A stretch of DNA of 64,000 nt, from NCBI GenBank assembly GCA_013396525.1, contig VWYX01000686.1, forward strand, positions 387,805 through 451,804, written 5' to 3'. Position numbers and translations under genes: made by a program. Below are positions 8,801 through 19,700 of the stretch, piece by piece. This stretch comes from Chaetorhynchus papuensis. Lineage: Eukaryota; Chordata; Aves; Passeriformes; Rhipiduridae. The notes below the pieces were generated by a model. The model was not told the DNA's origin. It did no database searches and worked only from the letters and a program-made list of their open reading frames with translations. The stretch's first letter is position 1. Each line of letters begins with the position of its first letter.

Positions 8801-11619
8801 CCGTGACCTGGTCTCCTCCTGACCTTGGTCTCCAGCTCTGTTTCTGTCAGGCTTCTCCTCCCTCTGCTCTGCAGCCAGCTAAGGGAGGGACAGCTGCGAC
8901 AGAGGGAACACCCTGCTTCTTGTCCCAGCCCCACGGTCTGTGCCCAGGGCTGGGGCCACCGTGCTGCATGCAGAACCTTTCTCAAGTGCAGTCCCTGCCT
9001 CCCCGAGTCTGTCGCAAACCCATCGACTTCTTTTCCGTGGTTTCCTTTCTTCAACTTGTTCTTCCTCCATTCCTCATCCCAGTTCCTGTGGGACAGTTGT
9101 CTTCATGCTAGACAGAAACAAGAGAGAAAGGTCAGGGGTGCAGAAGCTGAGGCAGGCATTCCTCATGGAGGAGACAGGTGTGGATGACAGGGGTCTGGCT
9201 GGACCCCAACACAGCCAGTGCTGGCACACACCATCCCATGCTCCAGGAGGTGCTCTAGGATTCATGTGGGCACCAGGGATGTTCAACAGAGCTGCAGACA
9301 TGGCACACAGCTCGTTAAAGTGGTGCCTTCAGCCACTGAAACAACATTCTTTCTCTCTTAGCCTGCAGCTCACTTGGCTAATGATGTCTATTCCTCAGGT
9401 GGTGAGAACTGAAGAGACTTTTCATTGCTACAGCAATTTGTGCAACATTGCAGTACCCACCCTCGGGAGGGCTGGTATTTCTGTCCCATCTCACTGACTC
9501 CAGCTTAGAAAGCTCAACACAAACGAAAGAGACAATTACTGCTCGTTTCTTGTCCTGCAGCTCAGCCACCCTGCCCATCACCCTCAAGTGTCTCCTGGAG
9601 AACAACGGCATCGACAGGCGCGTGGCGCGGTTCGTGCTCCCCGTCGGGGCCACCATCAACATGGACGGCACTGCACTCTACGAGGCAGTCGCTGCCATCT
9701 TCATTGCCCAGGTTAACGAATATGAACTGGATTTGGGACAAATTATAACTATAAGGTAAAAGTTTCTTTGGAGCAGCCAGATTATTTCTCTCTATTCCTA
9801 TTTATAGACATTAGGATAACCTCTTGCATTTTTGCGGTTTGCAGAGATCTTGTTAATGCACATTGACCTTTGCTGGGAAGCTGAGGAGGAGGGGAGGGTG
9901 CAGCGTGTCCCAGTCCCTGTGCTGTGTGCCAGGGAAAGCTGGACTGGCTCTGCACCCCAGAATCCGCTGCAAGTCAAGGACTTTGCCTGTAGGGAAAAGC
10001 CCAGCTGCCCAGACAGGTGGCTGGAGCAGGTCAGCTCAGCCACAGAAGGATTTGTGCAGGTGCCATTTACTCCCCTTCAGGGATGGGATATCCTCATTTT
10101 ATAAGCAGGGAAATAAAGCATGTAACTAAATAATAATTAAATACATCTGCAAATATTTAGCAATTTTAAGGAGGGAGTCCCTACCGTGAAGGCAGAGGGG
10201 AGCACAGAGCCAGGGCACCTGCTGCCAGCCCCTGCTCTGCACAGGGGAATTTGTGATAACACGTGGGAGCAGGAAGGTGGAGGAAGTCAGATCCAATCCA
10301 ATCCTTCCACACAGGAATAACTTACTTTGCCATGCAAACACACTGGTTTGAACTGCACAGCCACCTTCTCTTTGCAGCATCACGGCCTCAGCAGCCAGCG
10401 TTGGGGCCGCTGGAATCCCGCAGTCCGGGCTCGTCACCATGGTCATTGTGCTCACCTCCGTGGGGCTGCCCACCGAGGACATCACCCTCATCATCGCCAT
10501 CGACTGGGCTCTGTAAGTGCTCTCCAGGCCACTGCCACGGCCGGTGCCCAGCGTCAGTTCATGGTGATGTATCTTCATCTTGATGGATTAAACCAGATTG
10601 CTCTCGAGACAGAAAGTGATGCTGGATTACACTTGTCACAGACAAATTAACACACACCTTGTGAAATGTGCCATTCTAAAGTACTAAGATAAAAACAAAG
10701 CAAGTCATTAGGTGAGAAACCACAGAGAGCAGATGCTGAGTTACAGAACCGACACATGGGTGGCTGGTTTGTACTTCACAGGCCCCCAGGGAGAAGAGGG
10801 AACAGTGCCAAGTATCATGGCTGCTTTTCTCTTTCCCTCATATAAAGGAAGGTTAACACACCACCAGTTCAACCTTTCAGCATCACAGGCTGGCACCTTC
10901 TACTGATGTGAGAGGTACCTGGGTAGACAAAAGAGGAGCAGTGGCTGGATCTTCAGGATTTCTCCTCGAGAGGCATCTCAAGGAGTTTTATGACTTGCTG
11001 AGGCAGCTCTCCCTGCACTTAGCACAACAGTGGCTGTCCCAGTTTGGGAGGTGGCACTGGCAGGTCCCTGCACGGCTCACACAGGCAGGGTGAGACAGAT
11101 GCTGCCCCAGCAGGGGGCTCACATAGGGACCGTTTTCTCTCTGTATCTGCAAAACCAACACAGCACTTGGCAACACCAGTGGGAGGGACATTCAGGACGG
11201 GGGCTGACATGTTCCAAAGCCATCAACACCCCCGGCCCGTTGGCTGTGGCCACCCCCTGCATCCTGGCACTGTCTCTCTGCAGGGACCGACTACGAACGA
11301 TGACCAACGTCCTTGGTGACGCCCTGGCTGCTGGCATCATAGCACACGTCTGCGAGAAGGATTTTGCCCCAAAGCCCCTCCCAGTATGTACGGCATGGTG
11401 GGAGGGCAGGGGGACATGGCAGGACAGGCACAAGGCACCTGCTCACTCCAGAAATTAAAACTGTGCTCTTTCTTTTTGCAGCAAGACCCAGTGAGCAACA
11501 CGGACCAGTTTCCTTCTGCAGAGACCTCACACCTGCATCCCAAAGACAGTGTGGTTGAAATGATTGATGAAACCTCGTTGGATCAGACAGGAGTTCACTA
11601 TAACATCTGCCAGGTGTAG
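2635..11619 (+). CDS. SLC1A7-like: Excitatory amino acid transporter, EAAT5-like (nine 3' exons; 5' exons outside window)
   Basis: The gene encodes a Na+-coupled glutamate/aspartate transporter of the plasma membrane; EAAT5-type members also carry a large glutamate-gated chloride current and act mainly in retina. Spliced exons are 2635-2847, 3529-3571, 4359-4581, 7509-7608, 7820-8053, 9561-9755, 10378-10512, 11284-11383 and 11482-11619. All junctions are GT-AG and phase-consistent, giving 459 codons plus stop. Diagnostic motifs appear in order: YYLWTTFMAV (TM3), CQCLNEAVMKIV (TM5), YFPFGIIFLIAGKILEM, the HP1 serine loop SSSSATLP, NMDGT in TM7, AAGIPQSGLVTMVIV in HP2, and DRLRTMTNVLGDALAAG in TM8. 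The TM8 Asp and Arg bind acidic substrate and separate EAATs from the neutral ASCTs. CQCLNE and AVWYFPFG match EAAT5 better than EAAT1-4. About 100 N-terminal residues are missing because their exons lie to the left. The gene is convergent with ELAVL1. Paralogue identity (SLC1A7, A8 or A9) is unresolved. Confidence 0.95.
2848..3528 (+). other. EAAT intron
   Basis: This phase-2 intron with GT-AG ends holds no recognised element. Open frames reading through from the upstream exon are not supported by EAAT homology. Confidence 0.85.
3529..3571 (+). CDS. SLC1A7-like: EAAT 43-bp exon, NMFPSNLVEASFQQ
   Basis: This small exon sits between gtctcttacag and the donor cagcag|gtgagt. It encodes NMFPSNLVEASFQQ, the conserved NMFPxNLVEAxF segment found in all EAATs. 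Phase matches both neighbours. It is too short to be found as an open reading frame; family conservation identifies it. Confidence 0.94.
3572..4358 (+). other. EAAT intron with 53-nt pyrimidine tract
   Basis: This GC-rich intron has an uninterrupted polypyrimidine run at 3663-3715, then C/G-rich sequence to about 3910. A 234-codon plus-strand frame (3606-4310) crosses it but has low-complexity Pro/Ser/Arg composition and overlaps the splice acceptor, so I treat it as fortuitous. Confidence 0.8.
4359..4581 (+). CDS. SLC1A7-like: EAAT exon: extracellular TM4 loop and TM4c
   Basis: The acceptor is cttctgttccag and the donor is accatag|gtacct. The exon encodes YRTVLVPVVKSPG, a variable extracellular loop, then ELTPSPEMTYRTLAGTSNEMN and the start of TM4c, VLGIVIFSATIG. 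The loop is the least conserved part of EAATs. No N-X-S/T sequon is visible here, while human EAAT5 as I recall it has one in this loop. Confidence 0.93.
4582..7508 (+). other. EAAT intron (2.9 kb)
   Basis: This is the largest intron of the transporter in the window. It contains a purine-rich stretch at about 5120-5300 and possibly an old interspersed repeat to about 5470. No conserved exon was seen. Confidence 0.8.
7509..7608 (+). CDS. SLC1A7-like: EAAT exon: TM5 region
   Basis: The acceptor is tggttgcag and the donor is gccgtgtg|gtaaat. It encodes LLLGKMGERGAPLVNV followed by CQCLNEAVMKIVSMAVW. The Trp codon is split TG|G across a 211-bp intron. CQCLNE is typical of EAAT5; EAAT1-4 have other residues in place of the cysteines. 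Confidence 0.94.
7820..8053 (+). CDS. SLC1A7-like: EAAT exon: TM5-TM6 and first half of HP1
   Basis: The acceptor is attctttgcag and the donor is tcctccag|gtagga. The exon encodes YFPFGIIFLIAGKILEM, then TM6 (LYVITVVSGLALHGIILLP) and the conserved TKKNPFAFIQG. It ends ALLIALATSS inside re-entrant hairpin HP1. The split codon AG|C supplies the third Ser of the four-serine tip. Confidence 0.95.
8054..9560 (+). other. EAAT intron (1.5 kb)
   Basis: This intron lies between the two exons that encode HP1. Nothing recognisable is present apart from AT-rich sequence at about 8520-8640. Confidence 0.8.
9561..9755 (+). CDS. SLC1A7-like: EAAT exon: HP1 tip and TM7 NMDGT
   Basis: The acceptor is tgtcctgcag and the donor is actataag|gtaaaa. 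The exon encodes SSATLPITLKCLLENNGIDRR, ARFVLPVGATI and the NMDGT Na+/substrate-site motif at 9658-9672, followed by ALYEAVAAIFIAQ. This is among the most conserved segments of the SLC1 family and is intact here. Confidence 0.96.
9756..10377 (+). other. EAAT intron (0.6 kb)
   Basis: This GT-AG intron lies between the TM7 and HP2 exons. No internal feature was recognised. Confidence 0.8.
10378..10512 (+). CDS. SLC1A7-like: EAAT exon: HP2 gate and start of TM8
   Basis: The acceptor is ctctttgcag and the donor is ggctct|gtaagt. The exon encodes SITASAASVGAAGIPQSG, the HP2 extracellular gate, then LVTMVIVLTSVGLPTEDITL and IIAIDWAL. The final Leu codon is split CT|G. Confidence 0.95.
10513..11283 (+). 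other. EAAT intron (0.8 kb)
   Basis: This GT-AG intron lies inside TM8, splitting the Leu codon before DRLRT. No internal feature was recognised. Confidence 0.8.
11284..11383 (+). CDS. SLC1A7-like: EAAT exon: TM8 substrate-binding residues
   Basis: The acceptor is tctctgcag and the donor is ctccca|gtatgt. The exon encodes DRLRTMTNVLGDALAAGIIA and the start of the cytoplasmic tail (HVCEKDFAPKPLP). The Asp at 11285-11287 and the second Arg at 11294-11296 correspond to the residues that bind the substrate's amino and side-chain carboxyl groups in EAATs. Confidence 0.95.
11482..11619 (+). CDS. SLC1A7-like: EAAT terminal coding exon, cytoplasmic C-tail
   Basis: The acceptor follows a T-rich tract (ctttctttttgcag) after a 98-bp intron. 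It encodes a polar 45-residue tail starting QDPVSNTDQF and ending in the residues ICQV before TAG at 11617-11619. The tail is shorter and unlike the human EAAT5 tail I remember (ending ETNV), but both end in valine. This is the region most useful for deciding the paralogue. Confidence 0.88.
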   Translation, partial: QDPVSNTDQFPSAETSHLHPKDSVVEMIDETSLDQTGVHYNICQV

Positions 11620-13720
11620 ATAACAGCATTCCTGCTCCCGGGAACAACATCTTGGTGCTAAACACTGACATTGTGAGTGTCACATATGAATGCTCTGCAA
11701 GATAAAGGCCTTACTTGGCACAAAAAGTGGGAAAAGCGTCTCTTATCCTTTGAAGACTGGGGGACTCCCAGAAGGCACTCAAAGAGCACGGCTCTGCCAC
11801 CGGGGCAGGCAGCCAGCTCCTCCCTGCGCCCGAGGACACAGCTGAGAGCTCACTGCCCTGTCTTAAATGGCTGGGTTTGAAGGATTTATAACTCCCATTT
11901 TTCCAAGCTCGGCTATTTTTGAAAGTTAGGGAGGTGAGCAGGTATTAGCAGACTGGATTTGGTGAGAATGCAGTAGGGATGGGACAGAACTCTGAACCCT
12001 CTGGCCAGCAGCTCTTCCCTGGAAGCCAGGCTGTGCTCCGGAAGCTTTTGTTTTCCTTATTATAGAGATTATTTTTTTTAATCATTGCTTTTTATTTTAC
12101 TATTGGATTCTCATCTAAAAACTAAGGTTAAGTGAATTTTTGTCCAGAGCTCAAAATCCAAGTTGGACATAACTGGATTTCCCATCTGTCAGGTTACAGA
12201 CAGGACAGCTGAGCTGTTGCACTCTCTTCAGGGACAGTGGGATCCACTGGCTGGAGGGAAGGAAGGACCAGCTGTACACCTGTTTCTACAGCAGTTTTAT
12301 TACAGACAACTAATTAACCAGGCCCAATTGCAACTGCGTTGATTTTCCCAGCTAAGGATCTGTCCCCAAGCTCAAATTCCAATTCCAGCCTTAAAATCCA
12401 GGCTTCCCAGGGCAGCTTTCTACACAAAAGCCTTTTATAACAAGGATTCCTCCCACGGAATTAATTTGTCTCTCAAAATGTCATCCCTTTTCTCCCTCTT
12501 GATCTTTCGTGCAACAGCATTACACATAACACGGCTCAGACCCATACTCACATCACTGAACTGTTCTCCAATTGGACATAAAGAAAACATTTTCTGTGCA
12601 GAATTCTTTCATGCTGAAGTCAGAGGTTGTAAAAATTTTTTTTAAATTAGAAGAAATATTCATTCCAGTTTTGCCAAATGAAAAGCAGAAACTATTAAAT
12701 ACCATAAACCAGCTTTTGCACAAAAACTAGTCATCTTCTATTAACTTACAGAAGCCTTTACAGAATTAGGATCCTGGGCAAGATAAGCTTGAGACACTGC
12801 TGCTAACTTTGGCCTTTCTCACCGTTTCTCCTTGGTGAAGTTAATTAATACCTTCTTAAACATTACAGCCCAACTGCTCTTCAACAGCAGCAGTCACATC
12901 ATTTGCAAGCCCAAAAAAATCACATTTCAAATCAATCTCTGCAGCTTCTCCAGAAATCCCTCCCTCCTTCCCATATCATTTATGATCACCTTGATACATC
13001 ACAAGCTGGTTCAGCACCACTGGCTCTGAAGGGTTTTATGGTTGTTCCTCTGTATCAGGAGTGAGCTCAGCCACCCAAAACACCCTGGGAGATGCTGGTG
13101 AACGCTGGGGAGGCCCCAGGCAGCCCCAGCTCCGGGACAAGGATCCGAGTATCCTGTCTGTCTGCAACAGTTACCCACATCCCCCAAACACAGCTGGATA
13201 GACACTTCCAATGCACCTGCTCCAAGGCAGTAATTAAAACAGGCAAGATTTATGAGACCTCTCTGGTGCAGTCGCTGGTGCATGGCAGCGCCCGCACCCC
13301 TCACTGGATGCCCCGGCTGAGTCCAGGCCAACCAGCACAGGCAGCAGAGACAAACCCCATCTTCACATCCACTCTCCTCTCATTAATGAGCTCTGGATAT
13401 TCCAGCACACAATTAACCCTGCAATAAAAGGGAGGACGGAATGTCCATGGCAGAAGTCCTTGAGTAAGTGCTGAGGCTGCAGGATGAGCCTCTGGGCAGT
13501 CACTCCCATGCCTGGACTCTGGCTGCTGCAAATCAGACCACCACATCCCCTGCCCCAGAAGCTGCAAGTCATACTACAACAACTTGAAGAGCACATCCTC
13601 AAGCTCACTGCAACATAGAACAAACTATTACTGAATAAACTGAGTATTATATCCCAGTAATAAATCCAGAGCTGGTGAGGCCAACCCCACTCCGTACAAC
13701 TTGCCCCAGGAGCTGCAAGT
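11620..13720 (+). other. EAAT 3' UTR and downstream region, end not fixed
   Basis: No canonical AATAAA lies within the first 1.8 kb after the stop. Candidates on the plus strand are ATTAAA at 12694-12699 and AATAAA at 13423-13428 and 13634-13639. None has a clear GU-rich downstream element, so the transcript end is undecided. No convincing coding sequence is present. Confidence 0.35.
12296..12301 (-). terminator. Candidate poly(A) signal AATAAA, minus strand
   Basis: tttatt on the plus strand reads AATAAA on the minus strand. It could end a minus-strand transcript converging on the transporter. No matching exon was identified, so this is a weak isolated signal. Confidence 0.2.
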
Positions 13721-13737
13721 CTGGTGCTTTATCAATC

Positions 13738-13852
13738 CCAGAATGGTTTGGATTGGAAAGGAACTTAAACCTCATCTTCCATTCCCTGCCATGGGTAGGG
13801 ACACCTTCCACTAGACCAGGTTGCTCCAAGCCCTGTTCAAACTGGCCTTGAA
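13738..13852 (-). mobile_element. CR1 3'-end fragment (minus)
   Basis: The plus-strand sequence gaatggtttggattggaaag followed by ctagaccaggttgctccaag is the reverse complement of the CR1 3' UTR. Only about 115 bp is retained. Confidence 0.85.
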
Positions 13853-14728
13853 AGCATTGCTAACATCTCTAAGTATCTGGTGAGATCCACGTTAGCAGAG
13901 AAGTTTTGATTTTGGAAATCAGCAGGAAGTATGTTGGTGCTAGTAAGGTTAAAATAAAGTGTCATGCCAGAGCCCACATAGCCTTGCACCTTGTGACAAA
14001 TACAGCAAGGGAGACCTTTCGAGCCCAGCAGCCTCATAACAGGGCCGTCGTCACTGTGCCCCTCTAACAGGATAAAACAAGGGGAAAAAATAATTCAAGT
14101 GCTTCCGAAAGTCTCTTTGTGGTCTGGTCTAGAGGGAAGGCATCGTTATTGATGGGGAAAAGCCAAAGGCGGCAAGGGCAATCCATCTTCAGCACTGCAC
14201 ACAGGCACAGGAGAAGCACCTGAACACCTTTAACCAGGTGGAAATTATGGAAAAGTGAATGAAGCAGATTTATGGGATGGCCCAGCTGGTGAGGGGCCCA
14301 CTGTCCCAGCCTTTGCCCTTGGGATGGCATCATCCCAACCCCACCTGTGTTTTCAATAACCTGTTGCTGGGGGAACACTGACACCAGTGTTTATCTGCTG
14401 CTCAGGGGGGAACAGCAGCCTCCGTGTGCCAGCCCTGAGAGCCAGTGGCACCCATGGAACCCCAGAATGTCAGCAGGGCTTTTGTAGAGAGCAACACAAA
14501 CTCATCAGGGGTGAGGAACAAGAGATTTCTAGAAGACAAGAAAGTAGCAGTCTGGACAAAGTCACTGGGCATCACCTGGAAGAGTTTTATTCTGTCCCAA
14601 CTGTATTCAGGAGACCAGGACAAGAGGAAGGTGAAGTTTCACATGTCCCACATCAGGAAAACTGAGATGTCTTGCTTGGCAAACTGAAACCCGTTTATTC
14701 AGCCTCAAAAACGGTAAAAACAAAGGGA

Positions 14729-14901
14729 ATTGCCCAGGCTCCCCAGGGAATGGTCCCGGCCCCAAGGCTGCCAGAGCTCCAGGAGCGTTTGGACAGCGCT
14801 CTCAGGGATGCCCAGGGTGGGATTGATGGGGTGTCTGTGCAGGGCCAGGGGTCAGACTCCATGATCCTTGTGGGTCCCTTCCAGCTCAGGATATTCTGTG
14901 G
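14729..14901 (+). mobile_element. CR1 3'-end fragment (plus)
   Basis: It contains aggctccccagggaatggtc, gagcgtttggacagcgctct, and the terminal gtgggtcccttccagctcag. The same consensus segments recur at 55.7 kb and, inverted, at 1.2, 36.0 and 57.2 kb. It is severely 5'-truncated. Confidence 0.9.
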
Positions 14902-16487
14902 TATTAAATTCTGCTATTAAATTCCACTGACTGATACACTGCACCTTCAAAGTATTTGAAACTATTTTCCCAGGCACCTTTTTTAAGAAAAAGAGGTGCC
15001 TCTCTCTGTTGTAGCACTGAAAATCTAATTCTGTCTTATTTCCATGCAACTGGAGAAGTACAGGCAGCACAAGGCACACACCCTACAGCACAGAAATCTG
15101 GTGTACAGAAAGCACACAAGCTCAAACTTGTACTTCTTCATTGGAAATCCTTGTTTTCCTTACAAACAACAAAAATCTCAGCTGCTATGGTAATATAGGT
15201 GATCCCTGGGTTACGGTTGCTGTGTATAATATTGTAATAAAGTTGGAGCGCAACTGGGTGAAGGAATTTGGCTGTTATACAAGTGTTATTAAGGAAAGCT
15301 ACTTTGGTGAAATAAAATCCATGTGAAAGGTATTTATGGAGCCTGAGGTTATTAAGCAAAAAGAAAAGTTGAAGCAGCCATTGGCTTTGGGGCACCTCCC
15401 AGACATGGGCAGAAAACCCACCTATTGGCCACATGAGCCTTGACTGGGGAATACATTTCCACAACGGTATTTGGGAATTTGAGGATGTGACTGACCATGA
15501 ACACTAAGCTTAAATGAATTTTCATTGAACTGAATGACTCGAGTGTATGCTTTACTCAAAAGACATTGGCTTGTTCCTGCAGCCCATGGATAAATTGCCT
15601 CGATCCTACAGATTGGTTCTTTTCTGTGCATCAGTTGTCTTCCAGCGCACAAGTTATTTTTGCATATCCGAATTTATAAAAATGATGAGTTTTGATCAGG
15701 GACTCTCACTTTTATATTATTTTCACACCTTTTTAGGATGTATAAATGGAGTTGGAAGGGCATAGTCAGCAGAGCACTGCTGCCATCCTTCCTTTGGATC
15801 ACAATGTGCCTCAGTTTGTGTTTTACTAAAACTGAAAAAAATAACAAAATAACTCAATGCTGTAGCATGTGGCAAAATACAATCCAAACAACAGCTGTGA
15901 AAACCAGCCCAAAGTTCTTTCTTAATTTAAAATACTACCTGCCTCAAAATTAGTCTGTACAAGTTTTCTAGAATCATTTTGAAAATTCCATTCCACATTA
16001 AGTTTTGAAGGCAATTATTTAAACCCGCTAAAACCCCAGATTTCTCTGTAAAACCAGATTTCTAAAGCAGCTCTGAACGACACATATGACTCAAATAACT
16101 TTTTTTTTTTTAATAATCACAGCATGTAACCTCCACTAAATGCTCCTCTAAGAAGTGAATGCCTCCCTAGGGACGTTTTCTCCCTCTCCCTTTCCAATTC
16201 ACTGTACGTATTTGTTTCCTTGAGGAATTCCTCATTTTGTCTGATGTGATAATAAAATTTTCTAGAAAATCTGAATGAATTACTTCACTCCTTTCTGCAG
16301 GCAGGTGCAGCTCAATCCATCATCCAGGGGTTACACACACCACAGCCCAGGGTCAGGGCAGTCCCGCTCAGAATGCAGTGCTACGAGAGCACAGCGAGAC
16401 ACATCAGAGCCTGTGTTCATGGGACCATCTGCACACTGTTCAACAGTTCAGATCTAGCTCATACATTGTCATTCAGTGTTCAAATGC

Positions 16488-16772
16488 AGAGAATCTCATC
16501 CCATCCCCTGCCATGGGCAGGGGCACCTTCCACCATCCCAGGGTGCTCCAAGCCACAGAGAGCCTGGCCTTGGACACTGCCAGGGATCCAGGGGCAGCCA
16601 CAGCTGCTCTGGGCACCCTGTGCCAGGGCCTGCCCACCCTCACAGGGAGGAATTCCTTCCCAATATCCCTCTAACCCTGCCCTGTGGGAGTGTGAAGCCA
16701 TTCCCCCTTGTCCCGTCCCTTCAGGCCCTTGTTCAAAGTCCCTCTCCGAGTCTCTTGCAGGCTCCCTAAAGT
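16488..16772 (-). mobile_element. CR1 3'-region fragment (minus)
   Basis: Shared segments with the copies at 47.2 and 52.0 kb include ggatccaggggcagccacag and ctgctctgggcaccctgtgc. The 3' tail is missing and the inner end is degraded into GC-rich sequence after 16770. Confidence 0.8.
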
Positions 16773-19700
16773 TGCATCTGCATCTTTGCTAGGCCCTCAG
16801 GGCTGGTGTTTAGACCCCCCTCACCGCCCCACAGATCCCATCAGCCCCCAGCCATGCACAGCACAGGGTGCAGAAGTGCCCCATAGACTCATTACCTTGG
16901 GCCTCCACCAGCCTGGGCAATTCTGCAGCGTGTTCCACCTCACCGTGCTGGACATTCTCCACATGCAAACTTCCCAGGATTCAGTGTGGGGAGGAAGCTG
17001 TAAGATGCTCTGAAATCCATGTCAGGAGTAGCCAGACTTGTGCAGGTGCAGAGGTCCTGGCAGCCAGGTGTGCAATGTGCACTTACCTTTGTTTTGTAGA
17101 AGCTTCATGTCTCATTTAAACTACACAGATGAAGTGCCTGTAGCCAACAGTGAGAGCCAGGCACCCTTCTGAGCAGTACATCTCAGGCTTTAGGAGCAGA
17201 CGTCTTCAGAAGGCCCTTACTGATAGGTTTGGACTGGGTGCTAAGATTTTAATAGCTTGAGTCAGTAGGATGAATCCCACCCTAAATTACATGCCTGAGC
17301 AAGAGACCTGTTTTTAGAATCCTGAGCCTTCAAACTCTGAAAGGCCAGATTTTAGCTTTCATTCTAAGCCACGGACTTCTGCAAACCACAGCTCAACACA
17401 GACAGGAAAGAACAGTAAAGCTGAAACATTACACCCAACCCAAAACTTGCTGCTCCACTTACCTGGCCATTTCACCTCAGAGATCTTCTACTCACTGTCC
17501 TTCCTTGAAACACAACAAATGAGTATTTGGCCATTCTCCTCCTCCTTTCCCTTTCAGTATTCCTGGAGTCTTCAACCATCTGCAAAGCAGGATTTTAAAC
17601 CAGATTCCGGTGCTAAAACATTGAGAAGAGCAGCATCATGACCCCAACTTCCGAACACTGTGTTGTCTCTAGACATCTCACTCCATTTCTCTGTCTTTGC
17701 TGTCTCTACCCCAAGCAGTTACTTACTTTGACAGGCTGCAATCACTAGAGACAAAGCACATGCTCTTTGCACTTACAGCCTGGCAGACATCTGCCAGTGG
17801 TGTCAGAAGCCAGGCTAAACTCCTCACAATTCTCCTCCTAATGGCCAACAAAATGCCAATCCTGACCTTTAATTGTTGGTTTTTACTGCCTGTGTATCAA
17901 ATTATTCCTCCCCTCAGGATGCTGCATCCACTCAGTTGTTATTCAAAGTTATGAGCTGCTCTTCACGACCACACTTCCCTCTAACTTGAGCACCAATCTG
18001 CATTTCCTAGACATGAAGCCTTAAGTAGGAAATAAAACATTCATACATATCCTTCCCAAGCAGCAATTACCCACTTGCTCACAACTAGTTACCAAAGCAG
18101 AACTCTGTTCTAATTCACCTCCTCACCTTTCCAACCAGGTGCAAACCAAACACACAGGGAACTGCTCAGGCTCTGGATTCACCTATGGACCTGAATTATT
18201 TCACCTTCTGAACCCACAATCATAAAACCTGCCTCTCCCCTCATGATCCAGGAAAGGCAGGAGCTTCAGTGAGCAGGAGCCAAGGTAAGTCTCAGCAGTG
18301 ACACAGCCAAGCAGCAGAGAACAGAAACAACCTAGTGAGTCTCACTGCTCAGGGTGAACCACACATCCCCCAGCAGCTCTACTGGGGCATTAATCCCCCA
18401 AAATTGGCAGATATAAAACAACCAGAGACACAAGAACCCTGCAAATAGGCAGATATCAACAACCAGGACTCCTCTTCCGTTGTCTGTCGCACCCTCAAAG
18501 CCCCCAAACACAGATGAAATAAAAGCACCCACCAGGAACATCTGCTGCCGCTGCCAGCGCCAACAGCCACACGATTCCACCTACTCTGAATTGGGCTGGG
18601 GACAAAGACCACCACATCCTGGTCCCCAAAGCAAATGGCCCCGTAACGACACCCTGTTTTGTAAGGAAGAACCCAGGGCTGGGTGCCTGTACCGACACAG
18701 CTGTGGCAGCGAGTCCCGGGCAGAGAGAAACCCCTCCTGTGTGTGCAGCTCGTGGGGCTGCCCTGGCTGTACAGACCTGATGCTCCCGGCAGCCACATAC
18801 AGCAGGTAACCTCTGCCTTCCTCACCAAACCACCCTCCAGCTGGATTTCACCTGCAACCATCAGGAACACACTGCTTTAACCCAGGATTACAAAGATAGG
18901 TCTGAGGAGGATATTGATTCAGTGACAACCCCCACAGCTCCTTGGCTGGCTCTGGACAGCAAACAGCCATGCCCATCATCACTGCAGTGCCAGCACTGAC
19001 TTTACCTGAGAAATGTGTTGAGCTGATCAAAGTTGTCAACAGCAGGTTTCTGGTGTGCACAATTCATTCTCATCACTACATCCTTACCCTACACAACACT
19101 CTCACTTCCCTCATCTCCCACCCCTATGAGGAAAACCACCAAATTGCTCAGCTGGTTCCCTGTCAGAATAAGCAAGGCAGGATGGTTCAGTTCAGCATAA
19201 AACCATGTCACAAGGCTTGGGCCTCCCCATCTATTTCCTCATAAGCAAAAAGAGCTCAACAGCAGTGCCACATGCTGCACCTGGGAACAGGACATCCAAA
19301 AAGCTTCTCTACTCCAGCTTCTTTGGGAGAAAGAAATCACTATCTGCCCATTCTGAGCCTCCTATGTCACCTGTGTGACCAACCCCTGAACAACAGATGC
19401 ATTGAGATTTTGAACTTCTCATCGACAGCCTTCCACTGCATTTTCATAAACAAACATGTGACAATACTGACAGCAGATTGCCAAGTCCCGTCCTGGGAGG
19501 ATTTCCCCACTCCCAGCATTGTGCACCTCCCAGCCAAAGGATACTGACTGGTGGCACACACAGAAGTAAATGGACCCCCCCCCAGCAAGAAGCTCTTCTG
19601 GAGAGCTTCAGTCCTGTGTCACAAGATGCTGCAAAGCACATGACTGAGCCTACAGGACTCACATGGATTCTCCAACTCCCACAGGCCCTGAACAATTTGC

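Noticed and set aside
18379..18870. 163-codon minus-strand open frame
   Set aside because: No recognisable family, no ATG context or splice support, and overlapping frames on both strands are equally open.
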